NCBI GenBank assembly: GCA_009786675.1
Contig: WQRP01000057.1
Coordinates: forward strand, 1-10,086
DNA length: 10,086 nt
Direction: 5' to 3'
Source: Treponema sp.
GTDB lineage: Bacteria > Spirochaetota > Spirochaetia > Treponematales > Breznakiellaceae
In this document: piece by piece, positions 1 through 4,948 of the stretch
Layout of the letters: every line of letters begins with the position of its first letter
How positions within the stretch are numbered: the first letter of the stretch is position 1
Position numbers and translations under genes: made by a program
Notes under the pieces: generated by a model
The model's input: only the letters and a program-made list of their open reading frames with translations
What the model was told of the DNA's origin: nothing
The model's database searches: none

Positions 1-299
1 CCGGTCGGCCCGAGTATGACGGCAAGACCCGCCCCCCCCCCGGCGAACACCGGAGCCCCGACCGCCCCGGCCGCGATGAACAGCGCCACCGCCCCGGCGC
101 CCAAAAATGGCCCAAGCACCAGGCCGGAAAGCAGCGTGAACATGTTCCGCAAGGCGATGGGAACGGGCCCAATGGGAATGACAAGAAAAGCGCTCGCCCC
201 GATTATCGCCGCGAACAGCGCGACGAAAACCAGCGAGCCTATCGCCTTCCTTCGGCCCGGATCCGGGGCCTCCTCGGTTTCCACAATTTCATCTTTCAC
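1..299 (-). CDS. bioY: BioY, biotin transporter S component (partial, N-terminal part)
   Basis: BioY is the membrane substrate-binding subunit of ECF-type biotin uptake. It works alone or with an EcfA/EcfT energising module. The gene is not in any frame long enough to stand out, but the reverse strand reads a clean 99-codon N-terminal part that continues beyond base 1. Visible traits are a short charged N-terminus (about residues 1-20), a hydrophobic segment (21-43), the 'GPVPIALRNMF' stretch, 'LLSGLVLGPFLGA', and the Gly-rich 'GAPVFAGGGAGL' leading into 'GPTG', which is a hallmark of BioY. The start is GTG at 299, with AGGAGG five bases upstream (305-310). The nearby ATG is out of frame. It lies 22 bases after birA, so the two are probably one operon. 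The Gly run is encoded by ten consecutive G. The C-terminal half is not visible. Confidence 0.88.
   Translation of the reverse strand, partial: MKDEIVETEEAPDPGRRKAIGSLVFVALFAAIIGASAFLVIPIGPVPIALRNMFTLLSGLVLGPFLGAGAVALFIAAGAVGAPVFAGGGAGLAVILGPT
32..41. repeat. Ten-base C/G homopolymer inside bioY
   Basis: There are ten consecutive C on the plus strand, read as G10 in bioY codons 87-90 (Gly-Gly-Gly-Ala). The run encodes a conserved Gly-rich loop, so selection on the protein may explain it. Runs of this length are also known to slip during replication, so a one-base change would shift the bioY frame. Confidence 0.9.
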
Positions 300-321
300 G
301 ATTTCCTCCTGCGATATTTTC

Positions 322-1350
322 CTAGCCCCGGTGGTAAACAAGCGAGACCGTCCCCGCGCCGAAACACGCCTGGCCGCCTTCCCCCCTGACCACACATTTT
401 CCCTCGGAATCTATTCCGGCGAAAGTCCCCTTGGCAAGCCGCCGCCCTTTTTTCCCCGTCCGCGCGGTTCCGTCGGCGGCCCCCCAATCCATAAGCGAGG
501 CGTCGGCCCCGATTCGATCCGCCATGGAATTCCACTCGTCCGCCAAGAGCCGGCCTCCATCGCCGCCGCAACCGGTCCGTTTTTTTACCCGCCGCGCCTC
601 GGCGACTATCCCAAGCAAAAGCTCCCGGCGCGAGACCTGGCGTCCGAGAATCTCGGCGCAACTGACGGAGCCGCCAACCGGCGACGGGTTGTTCACGTTG
701 ATCCCTATGCCGCTTGCCAGCCAGCGGATCGAGTCCCCCTCCCCGGCAAGCTCCGTCATCAGTCCCGCGATTTTCCGTCCGCCAACGTAAACGTCGTTGG
801 GCCAGCGCAGACGGGCCGGCTTTCCGCAAAGGGAACCCAGGACGCGCGCGACGGCAACCTGGTAGAGCATCAGGGGCAGCCTATAGTTCGTCAACGGAAA
901 CACTTGGGCGGGGCGTTCAAGGACGGTAAAATACAGACCCCCCTGATCCGAAACCCAGGCGCTGCCGCAGCGCCCCTTTCCGGCGTTCTGCGTTCCGGCG
1001 ATCACCACGGTTCCGGACGCGCTTCCCCGGGCGGCGCATTCCCGCGTCCTGTCCATGGTACTGCCGGTGCTTTCGAAATACCTGAACATGGGCTCGTCCT
1101 CGCCGAATTCCCAAGGGTACAGAAAATCGGACGGGCTTTCTGGGTCGAGCGAGTAACCGGATTCCAGGACGGCCACTGGATACCCCGCCTTTACCAGGGA
1201 CTGTACCCCCTTCCAAACGGCGACCCTGGAGATTCCCAGATCCCCGGCAAGCTTGCCGCCGCTTACCGGCTTTCCCTTTTCGCCGCGCAAAACCCCGACA
1301 AGCCGCGCCTTCGTCGAAAACGCGGGATCGTTTTTTCCTTCGTTAACCAT
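322..1350 (-). CDS. birA: BirA, bifunctional biotin-protein ligase and biotin operon repressor
   Basis: This 342-residue cytoplasmic enzyme makes biotinyl-AMP from biotin and ATP and transfers biotin to a lysine of carrier proteins. An N-terminal winged helix-turn-helix (about 13-68, 'SGGKLAGDLGISRVAVWKGV' to 'ESGYSL') marks the DNA-binding, repressor-type class. The catalytic core shows the biotin/adenylate loop GKGRCGSAW (124-132), RWPND (182-186), GRKIAG (191-196) and GIGINVN (214-220). A C-terminal SH3-like domain (about 283-340) follows. The Arg equivalent to E. coli R118 is kept, but positions matching R119 and R121 are Cys and Ser. The ATG at 1350 has no clear Shine-Dalgarno, and no better in-frame start lies before the HTH domain. 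The gene sits 52 bases after mtaB and 22 before bioY. A BirA-type inverted repeat overlaps its start, implying autoregulation. Confidence 0.95.
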   Translation of the reverse strand: MVNEGKNDPAFSTKARLVGVLRGEKGKPVSGGKLAGDLGISRVAVWKGVQSLVKAGYPVAVLESGYSLDPESPSDFLYPWEFGEDEPMFRYFESTGSTMDRTRECAARGSASGTVVIAGTQNAGKGRCGSAWVSDQGGLYFTVLERPAQVFPLTNYRLPLMLYQVAVARVLGSLCGKPARLRWPNDVYVGGRKIAGLMTELAGEGDSIRWLASGIGINVNNPSPVGGSVSCAEILGRQVSRRELLLGIVAEARRVKKRTGCGGDGGRLLADEWNSMADRIGADASLMDWGAADGTARTGKKGRRLAKGTFAGIDSEGKCVVRGEGGQACFGAGTVSLVYHRG

Positions 1351-1369
1351 AGCTATTTACAGGTTAACG
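1341..1369. promoter_or_regulatory. Predicted BirA operator (BirA box)
   Basis: A perfect inverted repeat has arms CGTTAACC (1341-1348) and GGTTAACG (1362-1369) around 13 bases. Measured as GTTAAC-N15-GTTAAC, this matches the BirA-box layout described for Gram-positive and other bacteria. It lies at the birA start, and birA carries a DNA-binding domain. The left arm covers the birA start codon (1348-1350), so bound BirA would block transcription initiation or early elongation. The sequence is directly seen; its function is inferred. Confidence 0.8.
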
Positions 1370-1390
1370 CAAAGGCGGGAATAAAGTCAA
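1361..1390 (-). promoter_or_regulatory. Weak candidate promoter for birA-bioY
   Basis: On the reverse strand TTGACT (1390-1385) is followed after 18 bases by TAACCT (1366-1361), a poor -10 matching 3 of 6 consensus bases. The -10 would lie inside the right arm of the predicted BirA box, a sensible place for repression. Transcription would then start near 1354, only a few bases before the birA ATG, giving an almost leaderless mRNA. This would agree with the missing ribosome binding site. Confidence 0.35.
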
Positions 1391-1402
1391 GGGATCCCGC
1401 CG

Positions 1403-2794
1403 TCAGCCGGCCACCATGTCGGCAAGCGCGTCCGGGTTTTCGCCGTCGGCGTCCGGGCAAAGCGACACGGGAACGCAGCGCAGGGTGGATCCGGGCTGGG
1501 GATCCCTGCCGGCGCAGTTGACAATAAGTTTAAGGTTATTTTCCGAGACGGCCCGGCACCCCCGGGACGGCTCGCTTTCCACGACGGCGGAAAGTTCCCT
1601 GCCAAGCCAGGCCCCGGCGTAGTCCCGCCTGCCCTTCCGGGCCAGCCCGTTAAGCATGTCCGCCCGCCGCCTGATTTCCCGGTCCGGGATCCGGCCGTCC
1701 AGCGAGAAGGCCGGGGTGCCGGGGCGCGGCGAAAATGGGAACGAGTGTATCCAGGCAAAGCCGATTTCCTCGCAGAGGGCAAGGGTAAGGCCGAAGTCGT
1801 CCCCGGTCTCGCCTGGAAAGCCGGCGATCATGTCGCAGGCCAGGAAAGGGTTTTCCTTTACGGACCGCAGCATGGCGGCGGCCTCCCGGACGCCCCGGGG
1901 ATCGTAGGCCCTGCCCATCCTGCGAAGCACGTCGGCGCTGCCGGACTGCACGGAAAGGTGGAAGTGGGGGCGAATCCTTGGGTGGGCAAGAACCGAGACA
2001 AGCCTTTCGTCGATTCCCTCCGGCTCAAGCGAGGACATCCGCAGGGCGATGGTTTCGCTGTTTTCCAGAAGAAAGCCCAGAAGCCCGGCCAGGTCGAACC
2101 CGGAGTGACGGTACTGGGCGACGTTCATGCCGGCGACCACGAGCTCGGCGCAGCCCCCGGCCTCCAGGGAGCGCAGCCGGGAAAGCGCGACCCGGGGGGA
2201 AAGGCTTACCGCGGGACCGCGGGCAAGGCGGGCGCGGCAGTAGGCGCAGGCGTTGTCGCACCCGTCCTGTATCTTTAGGTAGCCGCGCGAGTGGAAGGTG
2301 AATTCCTCCGGGCCGAAGCCGAAGGGATCCCCCGGGCAATCCCCGCCCCGCCCGGAAACCCACCGGCCCACGATCTCCGGAAGCTCCTTCCCCGGCCCGG
2401 CCGACTCCCGTATGTACCCCGGAAGCCCAAGCAGCGCGCCCTTTTCCGCCCCGGCGCCTTCCCCGGATCCCCGGGGAACGAAAAGCCTTCGGGCGCCGCC
2501 CAGCCCGGAAGCCTCCAGCGCCTCGATTTCCCCGGGGTCGAGCCTGGCGTAGCAGCCGGTGACTATTACGCAGGCCTCGGCGTTTTTCCGCAGGGCCCTG
2601 CGGATCAGCGCGCGGGTCTTCTGGTCGGCCTTGGAGGTAACGGTGCAGGTGTTGACGACGACTATCCCGGGGCCCTCGATTCCGGTCGTCCAGGGGACGA
2701 CGTCAAAGCCCGCCTTCCGGAAGGAATCGGCCAGGGCCTCGCTTTCGACCTGGTTGAGCCTGCAGCCCACGGTACAGATGGCTACCGGGAACAT
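1403..2794 (-). CDS. mtaB: MtaB-type tRNA (t6A37) methylthiotransferase
   Basis: This radical SAM iron-sulfur enzyme is predicted to convert t6A to ms2t6A at position 37 of ANN-decoding tRNAs. It has about 463 residues. The N-terminal UPF0004 domain holds the three cluster cysteines C11 (VGCRLNQ), C50 (NTCTVT) and C81 (TGCYA). The radical SAM motif is CDNACAYC with C179, C183 and C186. Also visible are HFHLSVQSGS (about 277-286) and DMIAGFPGET (about 321-330), and a C-terminal TRAM-like region (about 395-445). The 'GCRLNQ' and 'CTVTSKADQK' signatures favour MtaB over MiaB or RimO. The ATG at 2794 shares one base with the TPR gene stop (TGATG). A GTG at 2797 is an equally close alternative start. 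Translation is probably coupled to the gene before it. Confidence 0.9.
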   Translation of the reverse strand: MFPVAICTVGCRLNQVESEALADSFRKAGFDVVPWTTGIEGPGIVVVNTCTVTSKADQKTRALIRRALRKNAEACVIVTGCYARLDPGEIEALEASGLGGARRLFVPRGSGEGAGAEKGALLGLPGYIRESAGPGKELPEIVGRWVSGRGGDCPGDPFGFGPEEFTFHSRGYLKIQDGCDNACAYCRARLARGPAVSLSPRVALSRLRSLEAGGCAELVVAGMNVAQYRHSGFDLAGLLGFLLENSETIALRMSSLEPEGIDERLVSVLAHPRIRPHFHLSVQSGSADVLRRMGRAYDPRGVREAAAMLRSVKENPFLACDMIAGFPGETGDDFGLTLALCEEIGFAWIHSFPFSPRPGTPAFSLDGRIPDREIRRRADMLNGLARKGRRDYAGAWLGRELSAVVESEPSRGCRAVSENNLKLIVNCAGRDPQPGSTLRCVPVSLCPDADGENPDALADMVAG

Positions 2795-3432
2795 CACCTG
2801 CCCGCAAGGGCCACCCGCACGCGGTCCAGCCCGCGCTGGGCGTCGGTAAGCCTGGAGTTAAGCGCCAGGGCCCTTTCGTAGGCGACCACCGCCTGGGCGA
2901 GATCCCCGGCGTTCTCCCGGGCGAACGCCAGCCTGGCCCACCAGTTAGCGTTCCCCGGCCTCATGTGGACGGCCGTGGTAAGGGCGATGTCGGCGTGGCG
3001 GAACATCCCGGTGCGTATAAAGATCTCCCCGATAAAGTAATACGCCATGTGCACCCGCCCGCCCTCCGGGGCGATGTTTATCGAGTGCTGGAAGTACCTA
3101 AGAGCCTCGCCGTTGTTGCCCATAAAGAAATAGATCTCGCCCAGGATCTCGATTATACGCGGATCGTGGCGGTTTATCGTCCTGGCTATGTTGGCGAAAC
3201 GCATGGCCTCCTCGTAGCGGCCAAGGTTTATAAGGGCCAGGCAGAGAACCACGTAGGCGTCCATGTTACGGTCGTTGGCGGCGATCTCGTTAAGGCCTAT
3301 CTCCACCGCCCTTTCGTAGTTGCCGCGCCGCAGCTCGAACATGGCGTCCTGCCTTGCCTGGGGCACGGCGGCCTGGGCGCAGACCATGAAAACCGCGGCG
3401 GCCGCGGCGGCGCGAAACCCGTGTCGTGTCAT
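2794..3432 (-). CDS. Secreted tetratricopeptide-repeat protein
   Basis: This is a 212-residue protein of unknown specific role. The N-terminus (MTRHGFR, then an Ala-rich hydrophobic stretch to about residue 21, ending AQA before AVPQA) looks like a signal peptide. A cysteine at 18 lies in a poor lipobox, so a lipoprotein is less likely. At least four TPR units follow, at about 58-91, 92-124, 127-161 and 162-194, each with the usual small-residue and 'NAGDLAQAVVAYERALAL'-type pattern. TPRs bind protein partners, so a periplasmic scaffold or assembly role is plausible. The ATG at 3432 is preceded by AGGGAGGG (3439-3446) with six bases between, and overlaps the bactofilin stop as ATGA. A longer in-frame upstream reading exists but lies inside bactofilin and is not credible. 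Confidence 0.85.
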   Translation of the reverse strand: MTRHGFRAAAAAAVFMVCAQAAVPQARQDAMFELRRGNYERAVEIGLNEIAANDRNMDAYVVLCLALINLGRYEEAMRFANIARTINRHDPRIIEILGEIYFFMGNNGEALRYFQHSINIAPEGGRVHMAYYFIGEIFIRTGMFRHADIALTTAVHMRPGNANWWARLAFARENAGDLAQAVVAYERALALNSRLTDAQRGLDRVRVALAGR

Positions 3433-3794
3433 GTCGAGCCCTCCCTGGCGACCATGGAACAGCGGCCGTTGAACACGCAGCCGGTTTCCATGGAGATTTC
3501 CGGGGTCGTAATGTCCCCCTCGAGCCTTCCGGTGCCGGCAAGCTCGACCTTCTCGGACGCGGAGACGTCCCCCTTCACCAAGCCCCTGATCACGATCCGC
3601 GAGGTCCTTATGCCGGCGTTTACCACGGCCCCCTCGTCCACGACAAGAAGCCCCTTGGCGTCGATGTCGCCCGACACGTTCCCGCGAATCAGCAGGGGCT
3701 CCTCGAAGCTGACCGTCCCCGAAAAATCGATGTCCCGCGAAAGGATCGTGTCGAAATCGTCGTCGTCCATAATATCCGTGTTTACGTTGGCCAT
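3429..3794 (-). CDS. Bactofilin (polymer-forming cytoskeletal protein)
   Basis: Bactofilins polymerise without nucleotide into filaments that organise the cell envelope, shape or motility. This 121-residue protein has an acidic N-terminal tail (about 1-22, with four Asp in a row at 10-13). A regular beta-helix core follows at about 24-112, with short repeats such as IRGNVSGDI, VIRGLVKGDV and GRLEGDI, each giving one rung. This is typical of the family (DUF583) in size and pattern. The ATG at 3794 has GGAAGGG just upstream. A longer in-frame extension to 4103 runs into the start of pta and is rejected. It is the first gene of the coupled bactofilin-TPR-mtaB group, which suggests the TPR protein may act with the filament. 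Confidence 0.92.
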   Translation of the reverse strand: MANVNTDIMDDDDFDTILSRDIDFSGTVSFEEPLLIRGNVSGDIDAKGLLVVDEGAVVNAGIRTSRIVIRGLVKGDVSASEKVELAGTGRLEGDITTPEISMETGCVFNGRCSMVAREGST

Positions 3795-3807
3795 TGCACC
3801 CTTCCTT

Positions 3808-3832
3808 GCGTCCGTCGTTTGGTCCCGGACGC
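3808..3832. repeat. Inverted repeat in the bactofilin leader
   Basis: GCGTCCG (3808-3814) and CGGACGC (3826-3832) form a perfect 7-bp inverted repeat with an 11-base loop. On the reverse strand it lies directly upstream of the bactofilin ribosome binding site, so it could be an RNA hairpin that affects translation, or an operator. No function is shown by the sequence, and such repeats can occur by chance in GC-rich DNA. Confidence 0.4.
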
Positions 3833-3888
3833 GCCGCCCGCAAACGCGGGTTTTGCCGGTCCGCGGACTTTCAAATATCGCCCCTCCA

Positions 3889-3897
3889 TGATATACT
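3889..3897 (+). promoter_or_regulatory. Extended -10 promoter of pta
   Basis: TGATATACT contains the TGn extension followed by TATACT (3892-3897), five of six consensus bases. The -35 region is weak (TTTCAA, 3869-3874, 17 bases away), as is usual for extended -10 promoters. It is an AT-rich island in GC-rich DNA. Transcription would start near 3904, and GGAAGGAG (3905-3912) leads to the pta ATG with six bases between. Confidence 0.6.
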
Positions 3898-3900
3898 ATA
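3895..3900 (-). promoter_or_regulatory. Possible divergent -10 for the bactofilin operon
   Basis: The reverse strand reads TATAGT, five of six -10 bases, overlapping the pta -10 because TATACTATA is nearly symmetrical. No convincing -35 is visible. Use of it would give bactofilin a leader of about 95 bases that includes the 3808-3832 inverted repeat. Tentative. Confidence 0.25.
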
Positions 3901-3918
3901 AGCAGGAAGGAGACAATC

Positions 3919-4914
3919 ATGGATTTTGTAGGCTCGATGAAGGCCAAGGCCCACTCCGCGCAGCGAACGCTGGTTTTGCCGGAGGGAACCGACGCCAGGA
4001 CGATAAAGGCGGCAAGGATAATCACGGACGAGTCCCTTGCGGCAAGCGTTACCCTGCTTGGAAGCGTTGAGGCCGTGCAGGAAGTGGCGGAAAGGGAGGG
4101 CATCAGCCTTTACAACATCAACATACAGTGCACGCACGCCGACACCCACCTTAACGGCTACGCCCACGAGTACTACAACCTGCGAAAGCACAAGGGCCTG
4201 ACCGAGGAACAGGCGAGGGCGGACATCACCGATCCCCTAAGGTGGGGGGCGATGATGGTACGCCTTGGCGGGGCGGACGCGATGGTCGCCGGCGCCATAA
4301 ACACCACGGGCAACGTCCTGCGCGCCGGGCTTTCCGTTATCGGCACCCTTCCCGGCCTAAAGAACGTCTCGTCCTGCTTCGTAATGTCGGGGCTGGATCC
4401 CAAATGGGGCGTCGAAGGCTCGCTCATATTCTCCGACTGCGCGGTAATCCCCGACCCGACCCCGGAACAGCTCGCCGACATAGCCGAAAGCTCGGCGGAA
4501 TCGTGCAGGACGATGCTCGGGGTGGATCCGGTGGTCGCGCTCATGTCGTTCTCCACCAAGGGCTCGGCCCAGCACGCGGACGTGGAAAAGGTACAGGCCG
4601 CGGTGGAGATACTTAAATCCCGGAACCCCGGCTTCGATTTCGACGGCGAGCTGCAGGCCGACGCGGCGCTCGTCCCGTCCGTGACCGAGTCGAAGGCCCC
4701 CGGCAGCCCGGTAAAGGGAAGGGTGAACACGCTTGTCTTCCCGGATCTGGGGTCGGGCAACATAGGCTACAAGCTGGTGCAGCGGCTCGCCAACGCCCAG
4801 GCCTACGGACCCTTCCTGCAGGGCTTCGCAAAGCCGCTCAGCGACCTTTCGCGCGGAGCCTCGGTTGACGACATAGTAACCACCTCGGCGGTGACGCTTG
4901 CCCAGGTAAGGTAA
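3919..4914 (+). CDS. pta: Phosphate acetyltransferase (short class I)
   Basis: Pta interconverts acetyl-CoA and phosphate with acetyl phosphate and CoA. Together with acetate kinase (not in this window) it makes ATP during acetate production, or activates acetate. The 331-residue length equals the compact class without the N-terminal regulatory domains of long Pta. Motifs run in order: LPEGTDARTIKAA (20-32), GGADAMVAGA (117-126), STKGSAQHAD (212-221), GELQADAALVP (243-253), FPDLGSGNIGYKL (274-286) and DLSRGASVDDIV (309-320). S311, R312 and D318 align with the catalytic Ser309, Arg310 and Asp316 of the Methanosarcina enzyme. The start ATG has a strong GGAAGGAG site. It is a single-gene unit with its own promoter and terminator, divergent from bactofilin and convergent with the unknown gene. 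Confidence 0.96.
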   Translation: MDFVGSMKAKAHSAQRTLVLPEGTDARTIKAARIITDESLAASVTLLGSVEAVQEVAEREGISLYNINIQCTHADTHLNGYAHEYYNLRKHKGLTEEQARADITDPLRWGAMMVRLGGADAMVAGAINTTGNVLRAGLSVIGTLPGLKNVSSCFVMSGLDPKWGVEGSLIFSDCAVIPDPTPEQLADIAESSAESCRTMLGVDPVVALMSFSTKGSAQHADVEKVQAAVEILKSRNPGFDFDGELQADAALVPSVTESKAPGSPVKGRVNTLVFPDLGSGNIGYKLVQRLANAQAYGPFLQGFAKPLSDLSRGASVDDIVTTSAVTLAQVR

Positions 4915-4922
4915 ACGAAACG

Positions 4923-4948
4923 GCCCCCGTGAAAGCGGGGGCTTTTTT
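4923..4948 (+). terminator. Intrinsic terminator after pta
   Basis: The stem GCCCCCGT/GCGGGGGC (4923-4930 and 4935-4942, one G-U pair) closes on a GAAA tetraloop (4931-4934) and is followed by six T (4943-4948). It starts eight bases after the pta stop. The reverse strand has the same hairpin followed by a broken T-run, so it may also stop transcripts from the convergent gene. The T-run overlaps that gene's stop codon. Confidence 0.92.

Noticed and set aside
16..1521. A 501-codon plus-strand open frame across bioY, birA and the end of mtaB
   Set aside because: It is antisense to well-supported genes, with low-complexity Pro/Arg/Gly composition and no ribosome site.
3433..3843. N-terminal extension of the TPR gene into bactofilin
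   Set aside because: It is out of frame with bactofilin and Arg/Gly-rich, and it would bury the signal peptide that starts at 3432.
3837..3854. CCCGC-AAAC-GCGGG hairpin followed by four T
   Set aside because: It resembles a small plus-strand terminator, but no plus-strand gene lies upstream, and it is within a divergent promoter region.
3795..4103. N-terminal extension of bactofilin into the pta region
   Set aside because: It would overlap the start of pta and its promoter, while the ATG at 3794 has a good ribosome site and gives the normal bactofilin length.
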